The notes under the pieces were generated by a model. That model ran no database searches and was not told where the DNA came from. It was given only the letters and a program-made list of their open reading frames with translations. This document shows, piece after piece, positions 1 to 11,838 of a stretch of DNA of 64,000 bases. Source of the DNA: Xiphophorus maculatus (Eukaryota > Chordata > Actinopteri > Cyprinodontiformes > Poeciliidae). The stretch spans positions 3,031,382-3,095,381 of the forward strand of contig NC_036454.1 of NCBI RefSeq assembly GCF_002775205.1, read 5' to 3'. The translations under genes were made by a program, and so were the position numbers. Position 1 is the stretch's first letter, and every line of letters begins with the position of its first letter.

Positions 1-1617
1 TCTCAGTCTCAATTTAAAGGTGGAAATAATAATATGAGCAGATCTGAATACATTTGCAGAAAAAACACTTTACAAAAAAGTGTTTTCAGTACAAAAACAG
101 TTTAAACAAAAATAGAGACGAGATTTCTGGGAGTTTTTTTCATTCTAACAACAAAAGAATAAAATCACACAAACAGCTTCCAGGATCTTTGAGCCAAAGA
201 GAAGGAATCCACTGAGTTAGTTAATTTAATCATGAATTAGAGGTTTTCTGATCATGAACCGGCACAAGAACTATTAAATCCACATTTCTGTTTTTAGATG
301 AATCTCTCCAGTCGGTTAAACGTTGTTCTCAAACCTGCTTCAAATGAAAAGATCGTCATTTTATCACCAGAAAGGCAATAATTTTAGACTTTATTCAGTT
401 CATCAGTTCATCATGGTGTTAATGAATAAATCCAGAGTGAAAATGGGAATAAGAAGGAAGCAGATCAGAAATCATCACCTGCAGCTTCAGCCTGAATTAT
501 CGCTGCAGCAGCAGAAGAGCAGAGATGTGAATAAAAAATGTGTGAATTCAGATTTTATCCTGCAAGTATAAAATAATCCTGTGCATATTAGTTCATAAAC
601 TTCCTTGTTTGTGTCACTGACAGTGAAAAACATGTTTGATCTGAGAAACCAGTGATTTATTCAGCGACAGGAGATGAAAGGTGTAAATTAGTTTTAATTT
701 AAACTCTGAAAAGTGCAGACAAGAGAAAAAAGTGATGATTGAAGTGGGAACAAATCCTGATGACTTCAGGTGGAGCAGCAGGTTTAAGACAAACGGCAAG
801 AAAAGACACAAAAAAAGGTTTTAATTCATCCAAATACGGTTAAACGTGTCTGAAACTTTGTGCACCATTTTCTACACTAAAGCTCAAAAATGAATGAAGG
901 TCAGAAATATGTTTAATCTGCTATATGAGCTATAACATAAAAATTAAACATGAGTTTATGTATGTTTTCAGATACAACAGATAAAAAATGACTAAATTAC
1001 TAAAATGTAATAATCATATTTAAATAAATAAAATCTCCCTTTCAGAGACTTGAGAGGTTTTCATGTTAGTTTTAAAAGCACATCTAAGTTTTTTATTTTT
1101 ATTTTTTTAGTTTAGTAGAAATAAAAACTCAGTTTAAACTAAGAGATTTGAAACAGGAAAAATATTCTGGATTAGTTTTGCTTTAGTATAGTTATCAGTT
1201 TTAAATAAATAAAATCATGATAAATAAGATTTTATTTTCTTGTATGAATATCTTGAGTTTATTTTTATTGCAGGAGTATTTTATGCTGATTTATGATTAA
1301 ATGTGAAAATCAGCTGGAATCAAAACCAAAGATCCAGATTAAAACTGATCAATTGTCTCATTATTTAATTTCCCTTTTTGATCAATAAAATATGTTTTAA
1401 ATTGAATTAAATTGACACAAAGTGAATAAAGTCCAGAAAGCAGCTAAACTGGAAGAACCAGAACCAGAACCAGAAACCCAGGAAAAACCAGACAATATTA
1501 GAGAAAATTATTTATTTGCTTTATCAAGTTTTTCACCAAACTGAACAAACTTTACACATTTCTTCTTTTTAGTATCTCGGTAACAAAAAGCTGTTAGTAG
1601 CAGGAGGAGTCTGAGTT
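1..1617. other. AT-rich sequence beyond the p2rx7 stop
   Basis: No coding exon is visible on either strand. The stretch next to 1617 is presumably the p2rx7 3' untranslated region, since several minus-strand AATAAA-type signals (read as tttatt on the plus strand) lie around 1500-1515. The rest is unremarkable intergenic DNA. Short open frames here have no codon bias and no recognisable motif. Confidence 0.5.
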
Positions 1618-4600
1618 TCAGAGCTCCCCGTTGTTTTGGGTCGGAACAGAGACGGTTCTGATGGGCGTGAAGCCGCTGTAACGTCCGTCCGGACTCGGAT
1701 ATTCCTCCCTGATCCTCCGCACGCAGCAGCGGGGGATGACAGGGTGGGAGTCATCAGGGGGAAGCCCGAACCTCCAGCTGATGAACTGCCTGTAGGCGCA
1801 GTGACGCAGGGCGGCGGGCTGCGCCCCGCCAGCAGGGGGAGCCAGAGGGTCCTGGTAGAGCAGGACGGCCTGCAGCAGTGAGCGGTCCAACACCAGCCGC
1901 CTGAACGGAGGAGACGAGGCGATGCAGGCGCCGTCGCTCCGCCTGCAGCACAGCTCCTCCTGGGGGAGGGCAGAGGAAGTGCAGCAGCCGCATTTACACC
2001 AGCCTGGCTGGCGCCGTTTGGGGTCAGGGGTCAGGTTCTGGTCCTGGGGAGGCCCAGCGTCCGCGCCGACGTCCGGCTGCAGGAGACAGAGAGCGGCTCT
2101 CAGGTGTCCCGAGTTTTCCTGAGGGGACAGAAAAGCCTGCAGCTTCAGGAATAAAACTCAGATTATGAATTATGAGACATTTTAGTGTCACAGGTTTGGG
2201 TTGAACCCGGCCGGCCCAGCGAGAGTCCAACTGTTACTGGGAACACTCTCCTGAACATATCTGAGCATAAAAGGTTTACCAGTGCTGCACGGCTCAATGA
2301 GCCACAATGAACCGGAGCAAAGTTCATTCCTCTGCTCCGGTTCTACAGACGTAGAAAAACTAAAACGTTTTTTAGAAAAGCAGCTGAGAACCAGAACCAG
2401 CTGTGCTTTACTGCTGCAATGACTCTGATGGAAAAACCTTCAATACACAATAAGTACAAATGGTTCTGATGTTTTAACATAATCGTGGTTTGAGTCTATT
2501 TTGGTTTTTGGATCTTTGTATTTTATTTTCTAATCACCATCAAATTCAGCTGAAAATGATTGAAGTTAAACGTGTTAAAGGAATCACAGTGTGAACAGTG
2601 GAAAACCTAAAACTGCAGTAGCTTCATGTTGAAGTGGTTCTTGCAGGCCTGGACCGGTTCCGCTCCGGTTTCTTACTGAACCAGCTTTACCTTGCGCGGC
2701 AGAACTGAGATGGGTTTTATGTTTTGGAGACTCTTCTTGCGCGACCTCTTGACCAGCCGGAGCTTCGCTTCATCGACGTACGACACGCAGAGGATGCTCT
2801 GCAACACAGTCAGAGGAGTGATGACCTCATACCGATCGCTTCCCCAAACACCGCCGGGTCGCATCCTCACCTGCTGCGCGTCCCGGACCGACTCCACCTT
2901 CCTCTCAGAGTAGTTCTGTCCGACGTCTGCAGAATAGCAGCTGGTTTCCAGCAGCCAGTCGAGCAACACCGTGGTCTGGAGAAAATGACTGGTTTTATAC
3001 CAGAACCGCTGGACATCAACTCAAAACTGATGTCTACAAAAGCATTGAGCCTATAGTGACATCTAGTGGTAGGGAAATTCATGACAAGCCTTTCTCTAGT
3101 CAGTGAACATAAACGGACTGCAGCTCCGTCCACGTCAGTCTGAAATGTTTTCACGGTGGATGTGTGACGGTGAGCCGCTCCTCACCAGAGCGTAGTACGA
3201 CAGCGTCGACCCGATGTAGATGATGAGCTGAATGAAGCTGAACTTCCCCGCCTGAAACACAAACCAAACATTTAGTTTTTATCTCCAGAACATCAACCAA
3301 ACATTCAGAAACACGGAGGCCAGGAGTTCCTCAGGGTGGAAATAATTCTCCAATTCTTTCATCAATAAAACACCTGAGCCTAAATGTTGCCACCAATCAG
3401 AATAGAGCAAGAAAACTTCTTGTGTCAGGTAATTGTATTGAGTGATAGAGGGGTGTCCAAACATTTTGGGTCCAAACATTTTGAGGATCAAAAATGTTAC
3501 GTTGAACAACAAGGAGGAATCAGAGCCGCCATCTAGAATGAAACATTAATGAACCTCGGGTACATTAGAAACTACAAAATAAATGTCTGACAGCAGAAAG
3601 AGGAAAAGCTGATCATCATGACTGATAACCTCCACGGTACGGAGAAACGTGGGGATATTAAGAAAGTTGGACTGAAAGATGAGGGAGAGGAATCAGTTGG
3701 ATCAGTGTCATAAAATTATGAATCTTTAATCTCCTCCTAAGTTTGGTTTGTTTAATTCTTCCCATTTTTGGCGTTGGCGTTGGTGTTGGAACTTTAAGTC
3801 AAAGGTCAGAAGAGAAGAGGAGACCAACCTGTCCGAACACCATGACATCGAATCTGATCCCGAAGGCTTTGTAGAGCGTTCGCTCCTCCACGCCGTTCAC
3901 CACGTTGTACTTCGCAAACCTGAGACGACGAGAACAAGTTTAGGTTTTTACATCAGATCGATTCAGACCGATCCTCCTAATCATTCAAACTCTTTATTCT
4001 TATGGTTTCCATGGCGACTCTGATGACCTGATGACCTTCACCTGAAGTTGAGTCCGGGGTAAAGCGTCTTGTTGCTCTCTCTCTCATCCAGCCGTCTGAA
4101 GGAGTACCTGGGCAGGCAGCGCTGCATCAGCCGGTCCAGGTTGCAGTCCCATTTGATCTGAATGCCGATGACGCCCCCCTGTGGCCAACAGGGGAAATAA
4201 CGGTTAACCACTAGGACTCCTACACATTTCTAATTTAATATTTTTAATATTTGCTGTTGGTTTTCAGGCTTTTCTGCATGAAGCAAACATATTTTACCCC
4301 CAGCCCAGACCATCACACTACCTCCACCATGCTTCACTGTTGATATGATGTTACTATTTGGAGAGATTGTCACTACTTTTACTTTGGGAGGTTAAAGCGT
4401 TTTGAGTTGATGTTGAATCTTTTTTTCTCATTTTTAGAACAAAATTCTTAATTTCAAACATGAAAATGTTTTTTTGACAAAAAAGTTAAACAATAAAAAC
4501 CTTTTGTGTCAAAGCAAAACCTAATTTTTACAAACTAACGACAGTTAAATGAACACAATTAGCATAAAATGAGTTAATAAACATTCACCTCCTGCAAGTC

Positions 4601-7600
4601 AGTTTTTAAAAGGTCTTCAGTCCTTATTTATAGAAACAGGTGGGAGAAATGCTTCTTCTACAATAAGTTAATAAAACCCATTTTAGTAGAGAGGAAAATG
4701 AGAAAACATCATGAACCCTTAAACATTTGCTGCTATTCGCCTCACAAACTGAAGATCGCTGCTTCCTGTTTTTATTTTTATAATCAGTTTCATTTCTCTC
4801 AGGAGAAGCAAAGGTCCAAACAGAAAAATCTTCCTGCTGCCAGCCTGCGTTCAGCCGGTCGGATGAAACCCGTTCTGCAGAGCAGAGTGGAGGTTCCTGC
4901 AGGGCGTCTCTACCTCCACGGCCATGTCGGAGAACTTCTCCCCGGCCTCTCGCACCAGGTCTCCCAGTCGGAAGATGGGGCAGAGCGAGTCGTTGCCTCT
5001 GTGGCAGCTCCTCAGGTAGGCGTCGTTCATCTGAGGGAGGATGTTCCGACTGCCAAACGGATCCAGAGTCAGAGACCTCAGTCAGGAAACGCTGCAGGCG
5101 GCTGGATTTAACCAACCGTACATTTCTTTATTCCTAGTAAATGGCCTTGAGAAAACATTTGCTGTGCATAATCTGAATCTAAAATCACATTAAAAGGCTC
5201 AGAGAAACTCCTGCAGCGTCTGATGGGTCTGAAAATTGAAAAAGTTTCTGAAAAAATTCTCACCGGATGAAGTTGAAGGCTGGAAATCTGATGTTGTTCT
5301 TGATGAGGACGGTGAAGTTTTCAGCTGCTGCCAGCAGAGCAGGTCTGAAAGAAAAATGTTTATTATCACATAAAAATCTGTGTAAAGTCCTCAGTCATCT
5401 TACGCTAAATCAGTTCCTGATCAACAGTTCCTAAGAATTTCTGAAGTTTTTCAAAAAGAAATTCAGTTGATAGAAAAACCTCTTTAAAAAACTTTGTTGA
5501 TAAAAAGTTTTGGATCTGGGATGAGGTGTTGTTTAGTGAAATTGGTTTATTTCACAAAACTGCAACAGAAATACTTTTTTTGCATCACATGATCAACAAC
5601 CGGATGTTACTACTGGCGGAAATGAAGAAGATGATGACAGGAAGTAGTTGTAAAATGATGGCGTGAAATGATTTTTATAACTTATCATGTGAACAAACTT
5701 ATTCATGTGTTATTTCAAAATCATTTCCTACCTAAAAGAAACAGTGCAATTGTGATATTATATATTTTTACATTACCGTAATTCAGTGTTTGTAAAGGAA
5801 ACACAGATTGTGCAACTGAACGGAGGTTCTCAACAGAAGATAAAAATACAAGATAAACACAGAAGAATAATTTTTTATTATAAAATAACTATGAGAAACA
5901 TAAATAGAAACTCAGTGACCTTGGAGGGCTTGTCTGGGTTTCAATCGGACACCAAGCAGAAACTTCACAGGTTTTCTTCATCACATCAAACTTGACGCAG
6001 GATCCCGTCTGAATCCCTGCAGGAGGAAAACGGTCCTGAGTTTGTTACAGCAGAAAGATTCCTGCAGCGGAGCTGAAACAAACCGCAGAGCTGCAGCTGC
6101 AACCGGTGCGTTAATACAGATTCTGGGTGTTTCGTGATTTAACTGAAGCAGCTGCAGCCGGCATGCAGGCGAGTGATTCACATGGAAGAGCAACACTGAG
6201 AGGCTTCTGCAGCCGGCCAGTGAAACCAGTTTAAACTTCTGCAGCCGTTCAGTGAAACCAGTTTAAACTTCTGCAGCCGTTCAGTGAAACCAGTTTAAAC
6301 GTCTGCAGCCGTTCAGTGAAACCAGTTTAGACTTCTGCAGCCGTTCAGTGAAACCAGTTTAAACTTCTGCAGCCGCCCAGTGAAACCAGTGGGTTTACCG
6401 TGACTCTGCTGGTCCCAGGCTCCTTCCTCACAGTCCTGATCGGAGCGACACAGACGACCTTTAGAGGGAACCTGGGAGACAAACAGGCAGAACCTTTAGT
6501 CCAATTTTATTGTGGTGCAAAACACTTTAATCTCACAACCTGAGTGGAGTCTGGACTGAAAGTTTTAATTTTTTCTCTGTATTTTTCCACTGTAATGTGA
6601 TGGTTTTTTGTTTGGAAATAGTTTTTTGTTTTCTTCATGTAAAATGTTTCCAGTCAAAAATAACAGAAAACAAAAACATTGCAAGTTAATATTTAAAGCA
6701 CCTCTGCACATTTTCCCTGCTTCTGATTCTTCGTCATAATAACGTTGGTCACCACAAAGAAGGAGTTTCTGTCCTAAAAAGAGAAGAAGAAACGACTTTC
6801 AGTCTTTTTCTCAGCAATATTTATATTTTTGGACAGATGATGAATCTCCCACCTGCGGGGAGCCGCTGTAGTCGACGGCGTCCCACACCACCTGCCCGAC
6901 TCCCGGCAGGCGAGTCTGAGCCACACCCTTCACCTTGGTGGTGACGGAGCTCACAACCAGATCAAACTCCTGGTACTTCCTGTTCCACAGCATCATGATG
7001 CTGAGAAAACAAAGTAAAAACACATTTTAATCAAGCTCAATATTAAAGTTTATGCCAGGAAAACCGGAATAAAATAGTTTGTTTGGAAAAAACTTCTTAA
7101 AATATGGCATCATGACTGAAGTTTGCAAAAATACATTTGAATTAAGTTGAGGAAAACAGAGATGATCATCGACCCCACCATGTCTGAAGAAACCCAAACG
7201 AACCAAAAATCTCAGACCTTTAAGCCACTTTCTGTTTATTTTTATTAACTTTTAAATTTATCAGCTGTAAAAACTGAAAACAGTCTCTATCAATAAACTC
7301 CCTAAATTCAAAACTTACTTTTAATTGTGATTTTATGTCTAAATTGTATTTAAAAATTCATTTTGCTGAATTTAATACATTTTAAATTGCATTTTTTAGC
7401 TGTTATTGCAGATTAGTTGCATTAATAATTTGCTGAGTTTCTGCATCTTTTTCCATGAATTCAGCTTCAAATGTCTGCAGAAAAACTATTAGTTCAAATT
7501 TACTGCAGGGAAAAAAGAGACGCTACAAAACGACCCGATTCTTTTTTATTAAGGTTTTTAAAAACTAAATTCAGAACAAGTGCAGCAGATCAGGAGTTAA

Positions 7601-7828
7601 TGGGTCGGTTTCAGAACCGTTCAGCAGTGAAGTGGAATAACGGAACCAGTGAAAGTGCGGCAGCTCCCTGCAGGAAGATGCGTGGGTGTGAAATATTTCC
7701 TCTCACCAGATAAACAGCAGGATCGCCCCGTTCAGGCTCCATTTGAGCGAACCGAGCCGGACGCTCTGGATCCGGACCAGCTTGTTGGTTTGGTACTGAC
7801 AGAGGCCGAGCGGGTCGCAGCAAGGCAT
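1618..7828 (-). CDS. p2rx7: P2X purinoceptor 7, ATP-gated cation channel, 13 coding exons
   Basis: Trimeric plasma-membrane channel opened by extracellular ATP; in vertebrates it drives inflammasome activation and macropore formation. Exons: 7707-7828, 6853-7000, 6702-6773, 6399-6471, 5920-6016, 5264-5344, 4914-5049, 4042-4178, 3829-3919, 3186-3251, 2871-2975, 2691-2798, 1618-2118. All introns are GT-AG and the total is 1737 nt, 578 residues (human about 595). The start codon opens [16 protein letters not shown], like the mammalian amino end. ATP-site residues are visible: K63 and K65 (TKVKG), N287-F288-R289, and K306 in [10 protein letters not shown]1 lies near 25-45 and TM2 near 326-350. 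The last exon carries the P2X7-only ballast domain: WCKCGCC near 452, LRHCAYR near 516, [12 protein letters not shown] near 542, and YSGF near 559. Other P2X subunits lack this tail, so the P2X7 call is firm. The juxtamembrane Cys cluster of mammals is not evident. Confidence 0.96.
4296..4350 (-). mobile_element. Tc1/mariner transposase scrap in p2rx7 intron 7
   Basis: The minus strand reads a short peptide of the type [11 protein letters not shown], the conserved block just before the second catalytic aspartate in Tc1-like transposases. Only this piece is recognisable and no terminal repeats were found. It is an old, inactive DNA-transposon fragment. Confidence 0.6.
5470..5660. repeat. Interspersed repeat, inverted copy near 52.85 kb
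   Basis: The stretch containing tgcatcacatgatcaacaac, ttactactggcggaaatga and aggaagtag recurs in opposite orientation at about 52845-52940 (cttcctgtcg, catttccgccagtagtaac, tgatcacatgatgca). The flanks are only loosely alike. The family was not identified; a non-autonomous DNA transposon is likely. It sits in p2rx7 intron 5. Confidence 0.55.
6204..6395. repeat. 32-bp minisatellite, six copies, touching the p2rx7 exon 4 donor
   Basis: Units start at 6204, 6236, 6268, 6300, 6332 and 6364, each of the form cttctgcagccgttcagtga plus aaccagtttaaa, with few differences. The array fills the start of intron 4. The last unit runs into the donor site of exon 4 (exon ends at 6399; intron begins GTAAAC on the minus strand). 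Confidence 0.93.
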
Positions 7829-8188
7829 GCCGAGAGGAGAGTCGGAGAATCGGCTGGAGTTCGGCAGGAGGAACCTCGGAGTGACTCGTCTTCCTGTGTG
7901 GACCGGGTCACATGTCCAGCTGCGGATCCTCACAGCTGCTGCGGCGCCTTTAAACCACATTCTGATCAAATCAACCCAATACAATAATTATTTATAATAC
8001 TTCTGAAAAATAGTTTAACTAAAATATTAAATATGGTGAAATATTTTATTCACAGTTTGAAATAATTAATTACCAAGAAAGAGATAAACTTTTAATTATA
8101 TATTTTTTAATTTAGATAATGTTTCCGGTTTTCTGTAAATTCATAATTTTGTATCTGTCATTTCAACTGTTGTTTCCTATTCTCCTCC
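7829..8188. other. p2rx7 5' flank
   Basis: Holds the presumed p2rx7 5' untranslated region and promoter, upstream on the minus strand. The 120 bases next to the start codon are G+C-richer, and the rest is AT-rich. No TATA box or other core element could be assigned with confidence. Confidence 0.45.
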
Positions 8189-8430
8189 GCACCGATTTTA
8201 ATGGCCACCAGATGGCGGCATTGCACCGATTTTAATGGCCACTAGATGGCGGCATTGCACCGATTTTAATGGCCACTAGATGGCGGCATTGCACCGATTT
8301 TAATGGCCACTAGATGGCGGCATTGCACCGATTTTAATGGCCACCAGATGGCGGCATTGCACCGATTTTAATGTCCACCAGATGGCGGTATTGCACCGAT
8401 TTTAATGGCCACCAGATGGCGGTATTGCCC
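8189..8430 (+). repeat. 34-bp tandem array with seven CTCF-consensus motifs
   Basis: Seven units with an exact 34-bp period. Each contains CCACCAGATGGCGG or CCACTAGATGGCGG, which fits the published CTCF core CCASYAGRKGGCRS at every position. Motifs start at 8205, 8239, 8273, 8307, 8341, 8375 and 8409, all on the plus strand. Unit-to-unit changes are few and mostly outside or at permitted positions of the motif. The array lies between the p2rx7 5' end and the GST pair, where a boundary element would sit. Binding is inferred from the motif only. Confidence 0.85.
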
Positions 8431-9268
8431 AGATTTTTAACTAACTTCGTGCTGTTCAGCACCTGGAATCAGATGCATGTTAGAAAACGTCTAAAGACCC
8501 AAAAACAGAGTTTTTAAACGAAACACAAGATTAAAGCAGCATTTTAAATTAATTTAGTGTTTAAAAATAATGTTAAGCGTTATGTTCTAGTTAAGTACCA
8601 AGACTGCGGTTTTAAACATAAAATAAACTGAAGGATTAAGAACAAATTATTTATTTTTAATTGTAGAAACTTTCATAGCTTTCAGATTATGATCATCTAG
8701 AACTAAAGCAGATAAAGTAGGAGATGATACGAATTATGTCTTGTATGCTGATCTGGATAAAATGGACAAGTTTATTTTTTTTAAAGTCTGGCGTCTTGGA
8801 TGGAGAGCAAAAAATTACGAAGATAATAAAATGTGTCTAAAATTTTGCACATTTCTTCTCATATGTCAAGGCAACGTTTTAGTTGCTTTGACATATGTTT
8901 ATTGAGTTTTTTGCTGCAGGTAACAGAACCGTCTCCTTTCAGGTCCAAAGATCCGATGAAACTGATTCTGTCTTCACACATCAACATTTTGAAGTGCAAA
9001 CTGAATCCCCATACAGAGGTTCTTATTTGCAGCAGAACAGGAAGAAAAAGTGACCAACAAAGACAGAAATTCATGGTTGCACACAAAGACGTCCTCTGTA
9101 GCTCCTGCAGGATTCACTGAGCTGCAAACAGACGACAGACAGAGCAGCGTCCAGAAATCCATCATTCTCAGCAAACATCTGAACATATCGCTGGTTAAGG
9201 AATAATGTGCCTAACAGTAAGTTGTACTGAACTCCTGTCGTCTGCTAAAAAATAAAACATTTTGTAAA
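8431..9268. other. Intergenic DNA between the CTCF array and the GST relic
   Basis: AT-rich with no credible exon. An ORF around 8833-9120 overlaps others on the opposite strand and shows no known motif. Nothing else stands out. Confidence 0.5.
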
Positions 9269-9582
9269 TCAGTTCATATTGTTCCTGTTTTTATTGAACA
9301 GTTCTTAGTTCCAGTTTTAATCCCTTCTCTAACTGGATGATGGTTCAGTTCTTTCAGATTAAACGTTTGGAGGCGTTCTGCTGAAACAACCAAACATCAG
9401 ATTTTTATTTCCATTTTCTCAGCGGAAATACTTGAGGAACATTGGTTTGAGTTTCTGGAGCTCGGTGTTGTTGGTCTGCATCTTCTGCTGCAGGCCGCTG
9501 GAGTTCAGCAGCGCCTCGTGGGCCTGGTCGAACAGTTTCACTCCCAGCTCCTTCTTCACTCGTTCCCTCCAGGCCGTCAGCT
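9269..9582 (-). repeat. 314-bp block identical to 11839-12152 (GST exon 5 and 3' UTR)
   Basis: Read side by side, this block and the one 2570 bp downstream match base for base, from about 20 bp past the AATAAA signal (minus strand, 9290-9295) to the middle of exon 5. Beyond 9582 the two exon copies differ at roughly one base in four, and the far side also diverges abruptly. Sharp borders inside an exon indicate gene conversion, or a very recent copying of this segment only. Confidence 0.88.
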
Positions 9583-11133
9583 CCGGCCGGCCCTGGAACG
9601 GATCCACTCCGACTCCCAGAGGCTGAAAACATCAGCATGACGGCTCAGAACAGGAATCATCACATTCATTCATCACTTAAACCGGAAATTAAAAATCTCT
9701 TCAATGCATTGAAACCATTTCCACAGCCGCCTCTGATCATTACTGGACATTTATCGCCTCATTTATTACTGTCATAATAAAAATGTTAAAGTTAAGGCTG
9801 ACTGGTATATGAGCATCAACACCAGATGAATAAATAGTCATTTTTTAACATGTTGGTTCAGACAGATATTAATTAGTAATGTTTATTTCTTCTTGCTGTT
9901 TCTGGAGGAGAATTTTGTTAAATTCTGGTTAAATTTGTGGTAAAAGTTTTTGACGCTGAAGAGGCGACGAAGTGCAAACCGCTTCAATACAATAACTAAA
10001 TGTTACACATCAGGTGCCATTTAAAAGCAGAGGAGCTTCTAATGTGATCCAAACAGAAATGTAAGTTTCTAAATAATGAAATGCTGCAGCGTCTCTTCTG
10101 CCTTTCTGACAGAACGAAGCCGCCGTCCTTCAGAACCGGAGCTTTCTTCACCAGGTTGAGTTTTTCAGACTCCTCAGAGTTCTGCTGCCCTGACGTAAAA
10201 ACACAAACCAAATGACAAAGATCTCTGATTCTACAACAGTATTAGTGTCAGGCTTAGGAAAAAAGAATAAAACTTTATGACAATAAAGTCAAAATAATGC
10301 AAAAATAAAGGAGAGTGATTTTTATGAGTTCCTCCACAAAAATAATAAAAACTACATGAGGAATGTTGAACATCTTATGAAGTTATGTTACTATCAAATT
10401 TACAAAAAAGTAAAGCTGTAATCTTTTAACACATCAGCTTCAGATTATTATCAGTATTTGAAATTATTGTGCAAACAGATGTTTACATTTCCAGGAAATA
10501 AAACTACAGACTTGCTGAGTTGATCAAGTCTGAACTTTATAAACTATCAAAGCTTTTTTCTCAAAGTTTTACATTTTTCTAGTAAAATTTCACTTTTACT
10601 CTGATAATATTATGACTTTATTTGCATGATTTAAAAAATATCTATAGTTTGACTCTAATATTGATTCAAGTCAAAACACAGTTAATATTTTTAATACATG
10701 GAGCCTAAATGTATCTTCAACATGCCTGAAAAGCAACTTTCACTCTTCATATCAACTCTGACATGTTTTTACTTTATTTTCCCTCAGTGAATAAATACAG
10801 TCTGGCTGTAAAATCTGTCCATGGAGAAGTTAAAGCAGCATCAGCTCAACCCGTCGGACTGAGAGCTTCCTGCTGTAAAAACGTTGACTGATAAATCACC
10901 AGAAACTCCTTCTCACTCCAGAACACGGTCATTAACTCAAACATTTTTACTGTTTAAACTGGAACTGGGTTCCAGTTTAAAACTGTTTATAACTGGGTTC
11001 CAGTTTAAACATGACGTCACAAAGCAGCGTCCAGCTCACCTGCCAGCAGATCCACCAGCCTGAACTCGTACGGGATTTTCTCAAGGAAGCGGCCGCGGCA
11101 CGGCGGGGACAGCAGGTCCAGACAGAGCTGCAT
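9419..11133 (-). pseudogene. Theta-class GST relic, exons 1, 2 and 5 only
   Basis: Exon 1 (11040-11133) begins MQLCLDLLSPPCRG and is 12 nt shorter than in the complete neighbour, removing four residues of the first helix. Exon 2 (10102-10189) has the normal 88 nt and reads KAPVLKDGGFVLSE, but its donor has become GC. Exon 5 (9419-9622) is full length. Only 480 bp separate exons 2 and 5, and no exon 3 or 4 is present. Joining exon 2 to exon 5 would be out of frame, so no complete enzyme can be made. Introns 1 of the two copies still align weakly, so this arose by tandem genomic duplication, not retrocopying. A shortened transcript cannot be excluded. Confidence 0.88.
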
Positions 11134-11199
11134 GGTGCTTCACTGCTGCACCTGTTATCCAAACCAGCCAAAGCCCCGCCCCCCCGGGGATCACCACGC

Positions 11200-11238
11200 T
11201 GACCTTTAACCTCGCCGTGGTCCAACATTTTGTAAACA
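11200..11238 (-). promoter_or_regulatory. Decayed promoter block of the GST relic
   Basis: Aligns with the promoter of the complete GST gene: TGACCTTTAACCT at 11200-11212 has one change from a perfect DR1, and TGTAAACA at 11231-11238 (forkhead-type) is kept. It lies about 70-105 bp upstream of the relic's start codon. Motif-based inference. Confidence 0.45.
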
Positions 11239-11838
11239 CAGATGAAAATCTGGTTTTCAGCAGTAATGAGGAGTTACTGCCTGGACCAAGAGGTCAGACT
11301 GAACCTTCAGAGCCACATAAAGACAGTTACAAACTCAGCCTTCTAAAATCTGAAGAACTTTTCCAGGATTAAAGGAAAAAGTCCCAGAAAGATCTAGAGA
11401 AACTCATCCGTCTTCACAGGTTTGCCTAAAAATAATCAGCTGTCTGACTGAATTTTTATTTCATTTTTATTCTTATCACATGCATCATCTTCAGTTGCAT
11501 CTTGAATTTTGTTGTGCTGCTTGACAATAAAAAAATAAATTTCATTATGAAGAGAAAAGCTTCTAAATTTGGGCCTTTATTATTTTAGGTGTAGAAAACC
11601 TGAAGGGTGTAAATGGAGGTGATGCTGAACTGATCCGCTGCTCCTGACCTCCATCACACTGGCTGCTGTGGTTGAAAATAAAAACTGAGGATAAACATTT
11701 TATTAATGTTCATAAAACTAATAATTCAGCTGCTAGTTTGATACAGTGTTGCTGCTTTGAAGCTACTGTAGGGGAAAGTGTTTGTAGCTGTAGCTGCCAG
11801 TCCTGTGAATTTTGCTGCATGGAAATAAAAGCAGTTCA

